Both the position numbers and the translations under genes were made by a program. Below are positions 1-12,620 of a stretch of 64,000 nucleotides of DNA, piece after piece (the first letter of the stretch is position 1; each line of letters opens with the position of its first letter). The stretch lies in NCBI GenBank assembly GCA_027704905.1, contig CM051002.1:18462227-18526226 (forward strand), given 5' to 3'. This DNA is from Muraenolepis orangiensis. Its lineage: Eukaryota; Chordata; Actinopteri; Gadiformes; Muraenolepididae. The notes beneath the pieces were generated by a model. It was not told the DNA's origin, ran no database searches, and saw nothing but the letters and a program-made list of their open reading frames with translations.

Positions 1-46
1 TGTTGGGGAGACCAGTTTGTGAACCCCTTTTTGTTTTCCTTGCCAG

Positions 47-3000
47 TCTCCTGAGGAGAGACCTGGGAGTCCCAGCCCAGAACCTCCTCCGTCCGGTCCT
101 GAACAGAGACCTGGATCACCTGCAGGTTTACACAACCTCCAGGTATGCAATCAATGTGCCTTTTATATGGCCCTCTGGCCATGGCCAATGAGGCTCCCTA
201 ATTGATATTGTGTATATTGTGTATATGTATTGTCTCTATTGCCCGGTGTCAAAACGGTTTAACCCGTCAGTCATAGCAGACGGGAACTAAGCCCAGCTTA
301 CAAAACATGGGGTGCAGAGGAGGGTATGAAAACGCTGCTCCACCCATTGCCAACAATGGTAAGGCTTTCATTGTTTACCTACGCTGTCCTAATTGTTGTC
401 CTTCCTGATTGTGATTGTGTTGTTTCACTTCAAAATTCAGTCTGAAGTTTTTTCCGTCTGAGCCATTTTCAGAGACTGGACGGGATTGCTTCCACCTAAA
501 CCAATCAGAATACGGCTTCAATAGCAGAATCCTTAGACTGCAAAAATCCAAACATTTTGGAACCTCCCTGTTTGGGGGGTTCTGCCTCAAGTCCATGTTT
601 ACCTGCAACCAAGCCCCCCTCCCAAAACAAGTCTAATTAATCCCAGATTTCCAGATGTGGAGGGAAGGGTGCAGATGGACTCTTCGCTATGAATGATAAA
701 CATAAATACCCTATATTTAAATACCATATTTTCCCGGCTGTAATTAAAGGACAAAAACAGGCAAAAATACTATATAATAAATAAATAAAATGTATAAAAC
801 ATCTAACATTGATGGGCAATATATTCCATGGTTTATTGTCCGATACGTGTAAGATTGTGCTTTGTTATTTGCAATTTGTCTAGTAAGTTGTGTTTTATTT
901 GCCCTTGCTAGCCTAGTGACAGACCATGGACTCCCAGCCTGGACCCTCCTTCACTTGCTCCCTTTCAGAGGCCTGCATTTGCCAAAGGTTTGCAGCGGTT
1001 CCTCAATGTGCTCAACAAAGGGGTGGACATCGATGTGTTCACCAGCATCATGAATGATGAAGACATGTCTATTCCCCCCCTTCTCAAAATGCCCCTCCTT
1101 AATGAGCCCTTTAAGTTGGAGAACAATTGGATTGATCCTCATCAGAATGACAGCTGCTCCAGGCAGGCTGAGCCATGTTGCCATAGTAGATCCGACCGCC
1201 TTGGGGGCAGCATTGAGCTCCCCAACCCTGAAGGATCTCACAAAGAGAGAAACACCCAAACTAATTATGTGTTAAACGAAGAAGGCAATAGCCCATTTCC
1301 TTCAGGCTGTGAACCCAGTTGCCTGCCGGCAGAAGAAGAGAACCCAACACAATTACAGGTCCAGAAAATTCTGAAAACTCTGGGGTTGAGCTTTGAGGCG
1401 GATGAGATCAGTGGACTCACAAACCGAACTAAGGAGAGACTTTATGGGAAGAAGAAAGAGCATGAACAGAGGCTCCATAAAAGCCCAAAAGTAGGTCACA
1501 GTACTTCTACCTCCGTTACTGCCATCCCTCCCTTGCTGCAACCCCAGGAAAATGACTCCTTCTGGGAGTGCAGAAAGAGGGGGAAAATCTCTCATGATGG
1601 CCAACCAAGAGAGAGAAGTGGGGATGAAGACAAGATGCGCGATAGAGATGGCTGTGGAGACACCGAGACAGACAAGAGGCAGGATGGAGATAGCGGTGAC
1701 GACGCAGAGGACACGTGGTGGAATAGAGATTGCGGTACAGCTGCAGAGACAGGCCAATGGCAGCATAGAGATGCAAAGACAGACCAGTGGAGGTATAGAA
1801 ATCACAATAAAAATGCAGAGACGGACAAGAGCTGGGTTAGAGATCACCATAGAGACTCTGAGACAGACAAGTGGTGGGATAAAGACAGCCATAGGGTTAC
1901 AGAGACCGACAAGTGGTGGGACAGAGATCGCCATAGAGATGCAGAGACAGACAAGAGGCGCGATAGAGGTCGCACTGAAGACTCAGAGACAGACCGATGG
2001 CGGTATGGAGAACACCATAGAGACTCAGAGAAATACAAGAGGTGGGATGGAGATCGCAGTGGAGACACTGAGACCTACAAGAGGCGGGATAGAGATCGCA
2101 GTGGAGACACTGAGACCTACAAGAGGCGGGATAGAGATTGCAGTGGAGACACTGAGACGGACAAAGTTAAGATAAGTGTGGAAATCCCACACCCCAACTC
2201 AGCTCTAGCATTGCCAGAATATACTTTAAACCAGGACAATCAGAACACTACCAACCATGGTGGCGCTGTCAATGATTCCTCCCACTTGACCACAGTTGGA
2301 GCCACAGCCCCCTATCCCCTCCCTGACACCTCCTTGTCCTCCCATCATCTTCCCCAGACCTTTACTCGCCTTCCTGAAACTACATCCTCGCATTACGTCC
2401 CTGGAGCCATGTCCTCGCCAACTGATGCCTTGTACTTCTGCAACCCGGATCTGTCAAAGAGTGAGGGGCAGCATTGGTCAGCTCAACGCTGCCTTCAGGT
2501 CATCAACATAAAGCCTATGGGCAAAGAGCGCTGCCTGGCAACACTAACGGATGGACCAAGATTTTTCCAAACTTATAATACGCGGACATGGACTCATTGT
2601 AAAAAAAGCCAAAGAAAGAGGAGAAAGGCGAGGGCAGCCAGGGAAGCTGAAGCCGCTCTCTGTCTTCCGGTGCGGTGGCCACCTCAGGCGCTGCCGGCTC
2701 CCGAGGAGAAGCAGAAGGCTGTTAAGGAAAGGGAGCCAACAGAAGAAGAAGAAATAAAGGCAAAGGAAAAGCAGGCGGCCGTTAAGGAAAAGGAGCCAAC
2801 AGAAAAAGAAATAAAGGCAAAGCTGAAGGAAAAGGTGCTTTCTTTACTGCACACATTCATAATCAATTGCCAAAATAATGTTTATTGTTTAATAATATTA
2901 ATTGATTTGCCTTTTTTTTCCCTGAACAATCTTTTAGCTTCAGGCATTCAACCAGAAGATGAAGCTGAGACCCATAGTACCAGTGCAAACGTCTAAAAGC

Positions 3001-3114
3001 GGTACGTATACAGACCTGGGCTAGCATTATTAAGCCAGGTTATTGTAGATATATTGATATTGTTGTCTTCTTTTATTTACTCAAGTACGCCATCTGGAGC
3101 TGCCTGACTTCTAA
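47..3114 (+). CDS. ZNF318-like protein, C-terminal part (5' end outside window)
   Basis: Exons read as 47-142, 969-2834, 2944-3001 and 3086-3114, with AG/GT borders and matching phases; the stop is TAA at 3112-3114. The first exon is Ser/Pro-rich. The large exon opens with RPAFAKGLQRFLNVLNKGVD and later has a VQKILKTLGL...TNRTKERLYGKK block; both resemble conserved ZNF318 segments as I remember them. Residues encoded by about 1640-2175 are imperfect 14-15-residue repeats of the type ETDKxxDRDxxxD, very rich in D, R, E and W. A basic, Lys/Glu-rich stretch that is probably helical follows (PTEEEEIKAKEKQ, then a near copy). No C2H2 zinc finger is visible, and the protein ends much sooner than mammalian ZNF318, so this is either a short paralog or a model missing later exons. 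ZNF318 itself is a nuclear protein linked to splicing and androgen-receptor regulation; function here is not shown. Confidence 0.55.
1640..2175 (+). repeat. Degenerate 42-45 bp coding minisatellite
   Basis: Within the large exon of the ZNF318-like gene, units of the form gaNacNgagacNgacaag followed by an agagatcgc-like stretch recur about a dozen times without breaking the frame. The last three units are nearly identical (ETYKRRDRDRSGDT type), which suggests recent unequal exchange at the 3' end of the array. Confidence 0.75.
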
Positions 3115-5744
3115 GACCTTGTGGGATGTTAGTCTTGATCAAATGGAACATCCTCACAGAAGCAAGCATTGTTTCAGTGTACTTTATGTACTACTTTATG
3201 TCAGAGTTCACTAGATTTCTATAGACCGTGGTTTTTAATGCTTACATGTATGTTTTGTGCAACAATGGCTGAATTAGAAGTGCATTTTATGTTGAAGTCT
3301 TCTGTAATTGTGTATAGTATTTTTATAGTGTTGTTTTAGAAAATCATACTGTTGGAGGGAATGGGGAGTAAGCATTCCATTGTACTTGTTGCAAAAGGCC
3401 AATACAAATCTTGTATCTTGTAATTATCAATACTCTATTGATAATTAACTAATTATAGAAACCTTTAATTTTTTTTAAAGAAAACGTTCTTGAAAGCACA
3501 AACTAAAATGCACAAAACTAGTGCTTGACTGCCAGTTATAGAATCTAAAACCACTTGCTTTGACAACCGCAGTAAAATTGATGAAATAATTAAATGAATT
3601 ACACACACGGTCTCTTCTCAGTCTCTTGTAGCACCCATTCTGGCATCTGGTCGTTGGGCCGTGGCACTGGGGCTTTACCTGGAGAGTTAATTACCACATC
3701 GTTATGGTTACTGCTTTGTCATGGCAACAAAATAGACATATGACCGTTTAAGAACTCTGGACTCTAAACTCGAGTATATTTGAGAGTAAGCGCACGTCTG
3801 TTATTTTTAGATCTAATCATAGAGGCCATTGTCCACGGGCCAAGCCCCTGGCGATGTGATAATGGAAGATACAGGCTATTTAAACATCTGGCTAAACCTT
3901 TCCATTATCATTTTTGGACTGACGTTAAGATTGGATAACTCATGTGCTCCTAGTCGAGATTAAAGCTTCTTTATTTTGTGTACTTGTATTTGCATGTACA
4001 ATGGTATGCTTCGGCTACTCCCTATTCACTCCTGTCTTTACACACATAACAGCCAAATATGGGTAAACAATATATCATATATTTATTGTATTATATCATC
4101 TATTGTAGTGGATAGTTAGTTACACAGAACACTCCGTGTTTGGCAGTGTTCACGTCTCTTATGAAGCATTGTTAACCGTGTCCAATCCCCTGCTGGGTAT
4201 TTTCTGGTCATTATGCTGCATCTATAACTAATAATAATAACTACTCTGGAAGGTTTTGAGGTGGGAAGAATGTGAAGGTAAGTATTGTATTACTAGATAT
4301 AAAAATACGTAAGCTGCTAAAGAGACACATATTACCAAACACCAGTGGTCCAGAAGTATTCATTAACAATAGTAAAACGACACATTGGAGAAATTGAAAT
4401 GTCCCCAAGTACCCCTGCAATGCTTCAAAGTGCCCCTAGGGGGTGCACTCACACATGGGCGTCGCCGCCATATTGGAGAGGTCAAGACTGAACCTATAAC
4501 GTTTCTCAACCATTTCACTGAGTCGTATTTATATTTAAGGGTTTATGATCTACGTGGAGTACCAAAACACAATTGCTTTAATTTTTAATTGTTTCATGCT
4601 TTTGTTGATATTAGTTTCTTTAGTGTAGTGGATTGTTGTGCATTATGCTTTATTTTGTAACAAACGTATGCCATCAGTTTTCTAAATTATTTTATTGTAT
4701 TGCTTTGCTATGAATCACTTTGCGCTGTATATGCTTAATAAGTGCTATATAAATAAAGGTGGTTTGTTATTATAGCGCTTTTTAATCCGGAAAAAAGATG
4801 GCATCACCCTGTTTACTTGTATGAGTTTATAAGTATGTTTGAATGAATCTTCTTTCGTTTGGAAACAAGCTAATTTTTTCAAGAATATCTGGAAACTGGA
4901 CCGTGAGAAATAAGGGAGCTCCTCTCCGTTCTTCTTCTGGCATCTTAGGCAATACATCATTGTTGCATTACCGCCATCTGCTGGACGGTCCCATCTACTT
5001 ACATGAGTAATTTATCATGGAGGCTTATATCCGAAGCTACTTACAATAGTGTATTTAACATAGGGAGGCAAGTCATGTGTGAAAAGGCCCAAGACGTCCC
5101 AGAACCTAGGGGTGCCTGAAATGTTATCCCAGTAATTTACCATGAAAGAGGCATACTATACGTTATAGATAATCAAGATATTTTACCTCACACACATAGG
5201 ATGATACACTATAACTAATCCAGTAGTCTAATTAAATGTAGAAAATAACAGGTACAAGGCAGTTCATGCATTAATTATAAAAGGTACAATGTATAATAAT
5301 TTCCCAAAGTTTGATCATTTCTTATTCATACCATATTCATAATATTCAAGTCAGTTAGTGTTTGTGTTCCCCTTCATGGAAATACCTTTACCCCTAATTT
5401 AATACTCATCATTGTCACTCACATTTAACCTTATCATTTGGCAACCTACTGTAAAAAGGCACTATAACCAAGTTATGGAGGAACAAATTGTATTTTGTAT
5501 GCAGTATTTATTTAAGGCAGGGCATAATGGTGTCCACTCATCGATAACTCATCTCCCACACAGACAAGAAAAATATATTCCTTTAGCTTTAAGAAAGTAG
5601 AGTAAAATTGTCAAAATAATTAATACAAGTTAGAAAAATCTCTCGGAGTAATCGTTTTGTAAAGGGCCGATGAACACACAGCAGCTCTCGCTGATTTGGA
5701 AGGACTGGTTATGTACAGAAAGCAACACATTGGAACAGCGCAGA
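3115..5744. other. Intergenic spacer between ZNF318-like gene and cxxc1 (tail to tail)
   Basis: No gene is seen. The stretch is A/T-rich and should hold the 3' UTRs of both convergent genes. Besides the LINE tail at 3310-3421 there is another element end at about 4690-4765 (aagtgctatataaataaagg), the usual 3' end of fish L2-type LINEs. Around 5000-5060 is a fragment (ttacaatagtgtatttaaca) resembling the repeats at 31720-31815 and 53440. Confidence 0.6.
3310..3421 (+). mobile_element. LINE-type 3' tail (family A copy 1)
   Basis: The segment ends in ggaatggggagtaagcattc followed by a short A/T-rich tail with cttgtatcttg. The same block recurs near 29845, 30825, 61315 (minus) and 63600, always followed by a (c)aaataaaaa...ttgaatct-like end. 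Copies outside genes sharing only their 3' end are typical of 5'-truncated LINE insertions. Confidence 0.6.
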
Positions 5745-8700
5745 CTAGCGGTCCTTGTTGCTACGGAGATCTGTGGTCAGCGGGTCATGCTGAATGGTTT
5801 GGTGCAACATGAGCGCTAGCAGACCGGCCCGGTTGGTCATAGCCGTCCTGACGTTGCGCTCTTGCTCAAAGAGCTCGTCCAACTTGTACCACTGGGAGAA
5901 AACAAACAAACAAGAAATCCACAGTGAGTTCTCATAGACCATTTTCATTGTACTTTCTGCTTCTTCTGATACCATTATGGCAGCCACTGCACTCCTAACC
6001 ATCCCCTGGAATGAGCGCATGGCTGCAATGTGCGTTGCTTCTCAAGGTTGGTTCCTTGATAATTAGGGAGGTTTTGCGTTGCCCTTGAGAGGACTCAGGG
6101 GGTGTGGTGTGAGGTGGCCCGTGACAAAGGGCTAAACTAATAAGACCTGAGGAAGTAGTAATCAATTTGAAACTTAGAAATCTGTTCAGTATTTTAGATT
6201 TGATTAGATTCAAACTTATTGTTTGAATCAAACAAATTAAACAATTTGGCATCTAACCAGAGTGCAAAGTCTTCTAAAAAACAGGTATAAAATAGAGTAG
6301 GTATGAGATATGTGCAGAATTATAGGTATATATACGTATATACAAGGTAAGTATACAAGTATAAACAGGTAGTGAGCAGGGGTATGCATTACTGTTGACG
6401 TACCACCCTGACTCGCTCCAGGTCCACCTCGGCTCTCCTCAGCTTCTCCCAGTTGTAGTGTTTGTTGCACTTGCGCTTGCCGACTCTGCAGTACTCTCCG
6501 GTCGGGTCGAACACGTTCCGGACCAACGGGCAGCCGCACACCTCTTCCACCGAGATCTGAGCCAGGAAACACACCGCCCGGTTAGGATAATACTAGCCCA
6601 TTTATATAGCGCTGCAAAAGCTAAACTTCAGTTACAAAGTGCTTAACGCATACAAATGAGAAACAGGGTTTACAAAGAAACAACTGTAAAAGTCCAAATT
6701 AAAACAGCAAAACAAATAAAAGAGACTATATATAGTCAAAGAGCTCTAGTAGAGTTCAGCGGGGGCGGGTCCGTGTACCTTTGGGTCTCTGGAATGTTCC
6801 GGACACAAAACCTGAAGTCTCTTGCAGTACGTTTTGCTCTGTGGATTGTACACGTCACAGAATAGCCTGGTCGCTCTGGAAAATATAGATAACATTCATT
6901 AATATTCTCATGGCAATACATTGTTTTTCCCGCCCGTTTTAATATTTACCCTTACCCTTCGATTCTGGTCGGGTACATGGAGCCGAAGGATGTCTGGCTC
7001 TCATACTGTTGGCGTTAAAGGAGAAATCTTAAATGTTATATCAACAGTAAATGTACAGTACAGTATTTTTGTGTGAGCCAGGCAGGTAATCCATCCTAGT
7101 ATTCATCTATTAATATTGATACATTAAACAGAACATAAAAGTCACCTTGGCATAGCATCGCTCCATATGTCGTAGCGCCACCTTTGGGTTGATCGGGTGG
7201 CTACAAGATACACAGAAAATCTGCAGGTCTGTGTCTTCATCCCCCTCATTCACCTGGAAACATAGACCATCAGGCCTGTTCATTTAAATGGCTGCATTCA
7301 ACTTAATGAATTGTGGTCCCCTCATGTCCCCATTGTCAATTGTATACTCTGCACCTTAGATTATTTTTTTCAGAAAGTTTTAAGTACCATTTAAAGCTTT
7401 AATGCAGGATTAACGGTTGCTTAACCAAAGCATGTAAAAACCAGTCCTGTAAAAACCAGTTTGTTAGATTAGATTGGATTCAAATGTATTGTCATTTCAC
7501 AGCACAAGTACAGTACAGCGACAATAATTTGGCAGATTGCAAATGTTGCAGTAAAGTGCATGGTAATATATAATGTACAGTTGTTGAATAATATGTATAA
7601 ACAGTCTACTAAAAACACGCATAAAATAATTTATAGATTAGGTATGAGATATGTGCAGATGTATGTATATACACAGGTAGGTATACAAGTATCAACGGGT
7701 AGTGAGCATGGGTATGCAGTTGTATCAACCAGATAACTATATCTACAGCAGGTACAAAGTGTGTGTGTGTGCGGTGGCCAGCCTCACCTCCTCGTCCTGC
7801 TGCACCAGCTGCTGCTTGGCCTTGGTGATGATGCCCTCCAGCTCGTGGAAGCGCCGCTCCATCTCGGTGAGCCGTAGCCGGGCGTTCTGCTGGTCCCGGC
7901 GGATGCGCTCCAGCTGCTTCTTGCCCTGCTCCTCTGCGATGCAGGGACTCTGCTGCCACTGCTGGATACGCTGGGGCAGGATCTCGTAGATCCGACTGCA
8001 CACGCACACGAAACGTTTATCATTTGTTATTGTACTTTACGCGCTATTGTACTTTAAAGTTTCCCTATGCAGACAGACATCCCCTTCACTTAACACAGAG
8101 GCCCAAAGGCTGTTACACCCCTATTCAGAAGCTCCATCTGTTCCCTTACTTGGCTGCCAGCTTCATGCCACAGTCCTCCGAGCAGTATTTGGAGTTGACC
8201 CGTGAGGCCATGACGCAGCTGGGCCCCAGACACTGGTGCAGGCCACTGTTGTCCTTTCCCTCCGCCCGGTCATTGTGCCTGGTCTTCTCCTTGTGCCTCT
8301 GCTTCTGCTTGTGGCGCCGCGACTCCTTCTGATGGACGGATGAGGGAGAGAAGAAAAAACAGTGTCATTGGTTAACATCTTTTTCATCAGTGTTTTTAAT
8401 AGTCATTTCGCACATGCTTTTATCCAAATGGACACAGTGAGATAGAGGTAGGGGTTTGGCATCTTGCTCAAGGATGCCTACAGGTAGACTGTGGAAATGT
8501 AGTTCTAACCCAGTATATTTTGTCTGGGAGTGGAACACTCATAGCCACTACATTATCCTGCCACATGTTTTTACATTACAGTCGTCATCTCTCTCTTGGC
8601 GCTAACCCTTATATCAAGACGTTGAAGCCACTTACTTTCTTGTCGAACTTCTTCTCTCGTCTCTTGACGTGCTTCACCTTCACAGCCTTCTTCCGCATGA

Positions 8701-10745
8701 CGGGGCTGTAGGGCAGCTCTTCGTCCTCGTCGCTCATCCACGACTACACAAATGGAAGGAAGAGACAACTATGCATTACATTTTTACCACCCATTAAACA
8801 TTTGATGTGTGTGTGTAAGTGTGTATCTGTGTGTAAGTGTACATCTGTGTGTGGTTGGTGGCTGGTTTAAGCAGCCTCACCTAGCCTGAGTTAGACTGAT
8901 TGGTTGGTGAGGCTGCACCCCCCCCCCCCCACCCCACAGGGCCCAGATTTGGGTCATGTGACGCCCATGGTCGGCTTGGTGTGTCCCGGCCTCTAAAGAC
9001 AGTCACACTGGGATTTTGTGGGATGACACAAGACTTGGCGATCGCCCCCCCTACCATGTTGTTGTCTTCTCCCCCGGCGGCTTTGTACTTCTGGTAGCGC
9101 TCCGCCTCGCTGTCATAGTCGTCCGAGTAACGCCTGCGCCGGTGGTGCGAGTTCTGTCGCCGTTCTCGCAGAGATAACTCCTCCTCTTTCACCCGCAGCA
9201 TTTTCTGAAACGGGGAAAGCATTCCATAATTTAGGGGGACCGCTGGAAAGATGAGGGCGGGCCGCATTTGTCAAACTGATTTGTGACTGAACAGCACTGG
9301 AGACGGACACCATTGCAAAATAGAAAGGAAAACAATACAATGCACCTGCTAATTTGTAATTCTAAATCACAGACTTTATCTAGGGTACTGTTTCTAGGTT
9401 TGAAAAATAAATAATAATAAATAAAAATAATAAAAACTAGGGCTAGGTCGTTTAATATCTCGATATCGATATATATCACAATATAGCATGTTTTCTGGTG
9501 ATTCAATAACCATATGAAACAACCACATGGTAAACCCTGTTTTTGTATACTCTTGTATACACAATGATATCTTTGATAAATAATCCTCAGTTATGTGGAT
9601 TTAATGACAAAGTGGGTAAAGGAGAACAGGTAGAACGATATATTTCCCAGCCTTAAACCATTTAAATGCCTTGAAATCGGTCTAATGTCTAGTGTAAAGT
9701 GTCACAACAGCCCCACTGGCTAACTTCAACATCGAACATTTTAAACTCTTACCCTGGCTCGAACCTCACACTGCCTGAATCTGCATTTCTGCCGTATTTT
9801 GTTGGGCCCCCCAAATTTTTTCATGTCCTTGCAGAAGTCACACTGAGCACAGTCGACAGTCCTTTTGCATGGCTCACACTCTCCACACATACGCACCGAA
9901 CGCTTCACCTGGAGGAGAAATAGACCGCAGGTGAGAGATGACACCTTCTTGAAAATCTAAAATCAAGTTTGGCATAACGTTTCTACACACCATCAGACCG
10001 CACACACATTGCTTTACCTGGCTATAGTTGACAGTTCTCCATCATATACATCTTAGTCAATGATGATACTTTTAGAATGTGTCATCTATGATATCCACTA
10101 CTATAGTAGAACTCTTCATATCAAGCACATGACACACTTAAAACGGAGAGCTATGAGAGAGGGACGTTGACATCTCACCTTAGATCCACGGCGACGCTCG
10201 CTTCTATACTCTGGAGTGCTTGGGTTGCTGTTGCTGTAATACCTTTCAGCCCGATCGGGCTCAGAATCCCGATCTTTCGGCTTCTTCAAACGGTATTTGA
10301 TCTCCAACGAGGGATTTTTATCTGGAAAGAACCCAACATGTTGGTTGGTTCCTCAGAAAAATGTTATCCAAGAATATGTTATAGAAAAACAAAGCAAAAG
10401 GAGTAAGTGATAAAGTTTAATTACCACTGCATCGCTTGCAGTACCACTCCCTGATTGCCTTGGCCATCTTCTCAGTCACATTGATACAGTGGCCATGGAA
10501 CCACTCGTTGCAGTTATCACAGCCACTGCCAACAGAGTAAATGCCAAATATGTGAGCAAACTAGCCTCCACGGAACCGACCCAGGACGGAAATGTCTATT
10601 TCATACAACATGAATCACCACCATCAACTTACATCATGAAACAGTTGATGTCTGGTTTACGACATATACAGTACAGCTGTGAATTCTCCCCATCCATACC
10701 GCTCTCTGGCCCCGGCATGGGCTCAGAGTCAGACATATCGCTGTC
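5745..10745 (-). CDS. cxxc1: CXXC-type zinc finger protein 1 (CFP1)
   Basis: Thirteen exons: 10633-10745, 10425-10525, 10179-10321, 9753-9908, 9055-9204, 8636-8743, 8150-8328, 7788-7995, 7146-7253, 6956-7005, 6779-6875, 6404-6556, 5745-5891. Total 1713 nt, an exact multiple of three. Order of domains: PHD finger (YCICRKPDINCF...CDNCNEWFHGHC), CXXC domain (CGECEPCKRTVDCAQCDFC, then KFGGPNK), a basic stretch, coiled coil (QNARLRLTEMERRFHELEGI), and the conserved C-terminal SET1-interaction region (YESQTSFGSMYPTRIEG; ending LRSNKDR). CFP1 binds unmethylated CpG through the CXXC domain and H3K4me3 through the PHD, and targets SETD1A/B complexes to CpG islands. About 570 residues, shorter than human (656) in the linker after the CXXC domain. 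The first exon here starts in phase with Asp-Ser-Asp-Met, so translation starts either at this Met (10736) or in an upstream exon. Confidence 0.96.
6187..6395 (-). mobile_element. LINE/SINE-type 3' end fragment, family B copy 1
   Basis: Starts with gattagattcaaacttattg and runs through ggtatgagatatgtgcag and acaggtagtgagcaggggta. It shares these blocks, in the same order, with 7465-7720. Both lie in cxxc1 introns, immediately downstream (in gene sense) of a coding exon. Confidence 0.6.
7465..7740 (-). mobile_element. LINE/SINE-type 3' end fragment, family B copy 2
   Basis: Begins gattagattggattcaaatg and continues with a tgtcatttcacagcacaagt block, the reverse complement of the plus-strand element tail at 26340-26404. 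Its distal part (ggtatgagatatgtgcagat, cgggtagtgagcatgggtat) matches 6187-6395. It ends about 50 bp from the cxxc1 coiled-coil exon. Confidence 0.65.
8395..8500 (-). mobile_element. Fish SINE fragment (HE1-like tail region), minus orientation
   Basis: Contains tgcttttatccaaatggaca and cttgctcaaggatgcctaca, the reverse complement of the common fish SINE block acctacctgtaggcatcctt ... ggataaaagc. Related copies lie at 25125-25205, 32265-32375 and 46500-46645. It is intronic in cxxc1. Confidence 0.55.
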
Positions 10746-10754
10746 CTGGAAACA

Positions 10755-11960
10755 TAAGGAAGACATGTCGTACGTGTCAATGAGGAAGACATGTAATATC
10801 ATATAATACATGTCAATGAGAAAGACATATCATACATGTCAATGAGAAAGACATTTCATATCATATACGTCAATGAGGAAGATATGTGATATCATATCAT
10901 GTATGTCAATGAGGAAGGCATGTCATATATCATATGTCAATGAGGAAGACATGTCATATCATATATGTCAATGAGGAAGATATGTCATATCATACATGTC
11001 AATGAGGAAGGCATGTCATATGTCAATGAGGAAGATATGTCAAATCATGTCAATGAGGAAGATATATCATATCATACATGTCAATGAGGAAGACATGTCA
11101 TATCATATATGTCAATGAGAAAGACATGTCATATCATATATGTCAATGAGAAAGACATGTCATATCATATCATATATGTCAATGAGGAAGACATGTCATA
11201 TCATATCATATATGTCAATGAGAAAGACATGTCATATCATATCATATATGTCAATGAGGAAGACATGTCATATATGTCAATGAGGAAGATATGTCATATC
11301 ATATATGTCAATGAGGAAGATATGTCATATCATATCATACATGTCAATGAGGAAGATATATCATATCATACATGTCAATGAGGAAGACGTCATATCATAT
11401 ATGTCAATGAAGACATGTCATATCATATATGTCAATGAGAAAGACATGTCATATCATATATGTCAATGAGGAAGATATGTCATATCATATAATACATGTC
11501 AATGAGGAAGACATGTCATATCATATATGTCAATGAGAAAGACATGTCATATCATATATGTCAATGAGGAAGATATGTCATATCATATCATACATGTCAA
11601 TGAGGAAGATATGTCATATATCATATATGTCAATGAGAAAGACATGTCATATCATATATGTCAATGAGAAAGACATGTCATATCATATATGTCAATGAGA
11701 AAGACATGTCATATCATATATGTCAATGAGGAAGATATGTCATATATCATATATGTCAATGAGAAAGACATGTCATATCATATATGTCAATGAGAAAGAC
11801 ATGTCATATCATATATGTCAATGAGAAAGACATGTCATATCATATATGTCAATGAGGAAGATATGTCATATCATATATGTCAATGAGAAAGACATGTCAT
11901 ATATGTCAATGAGGAAGGTACATCATGGATGTTAATTAGGAAAACATGCCATATCATAGA
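10755..11960. repeat. 31-bp minisatellite array in the first cxxc1 intron
   Basis: About 35-40 copies of a unit close to atgtcatatcatatatgtca + atgagaaagac, with frequent a/g change in gagaaag/gaggaag and variable extra catat blocks. The array starts directly next to the PHD-exon splice acceptor. Because the unit carries ATG and few stops it makes spurious open frames (VNEKDMSYHIIY type), which I do not regard as coding. Confidence 0.95.
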
Positions 11961-12194
11961 TGTAAATGAGGAAGATATGTATGTACTTTGCTCATATGTT
12001 ATTTCTGGATTGGTCTCTCATTAAAGACCCACTTTAGAGTCTGTTTAAAGGTAATGTCAACGATTAGTGAAACACCAACACGGGACATTGAATCCCAAAT
12101 GATTCCCTCTGTACTGTACTGTTCAATGACAATACATGTGAATATGATCGAATTATAAATCAGTTTAACAGCGATACGTCAACAACGGGTTTAC

Positions 12195-12197
12195 CAT
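12195..12197 (-). other. cxxc1: Candidate cxxc1 initiator exon end (ATG followed by splice donor)
   Basis: On the minus strand the sequence reads catggtaaaccc, an ATG directly followed by a GTAAAC donor. Joining it to the PHD exon (ending at 10745) gives Met-Asp-Ser-Asp-Met-Ser, in phase. A second ATG/GT candidate (ATG then GTGATG) lies near 12398. Both are guesses from splice logic, without transcript support. Confidence 0.35.
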
Positions 12198-12299
12198 GTT
12201 AGTTTAATACTCAAGGAAACGTGCCCACAAACCTGGTCGACCAAACCGTTTATAAACCAGTTATCGTGCATTTTGTACAATTTTAATTGTGCACTTAAA

Positions 12300-12620
12300 A
12301 TTGAGAACGAGCGCGGCTGGAGCATAGGCTAACATAACAGCTAGCGACGAGCGACGCTAAAAAGTTGGACATGACGATTTTAATTGAATGTACATCACCA
12401 TTTTATGGAGCGTGTGTGGTCCGCGATATCGCTGCAGATGTGTTCAAACGAAATATAATTTTTTATAACCAACGAAGAATGAAGTTGTACAAATACAGCT
12501 ATATTTTAGCGTTAGCTCTCCGAAGGCACCGTTGAGTTTGTTGATCCGGATATACGACATCGGCTGAACTCGTTTTTTCTCGGGGAACCGAAACCCATGC
12601 TATGTTATTGTTGCTCTCCA
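12300..12620. promoter_or_regulatory. Probable cxxc1 promoter region
   Basis: A locally CpG-richer stretch (gcgcggctgg, gcgacgagcgacgc, gtggtccgcgatatcgc) in otherwise A/T-rich DNA, placed between cxxc1 (minus) and the mdfic2-like gene (plus). This fits a housekeeping promoter for cxxc1. No defined core element is recognised. Confidence 0.35.

Noticed and set aside
1353..1934. 193-codon minus-strand frame in the ZNF318-like exon
   Set aside because: Shadow of the repeat-bearing coding exon on the plus strand.
11109..11381. Open frame with VNEKDMSYHII repeats
   Set aside because: It is the minisatellite read as protein; no splice or coding support.
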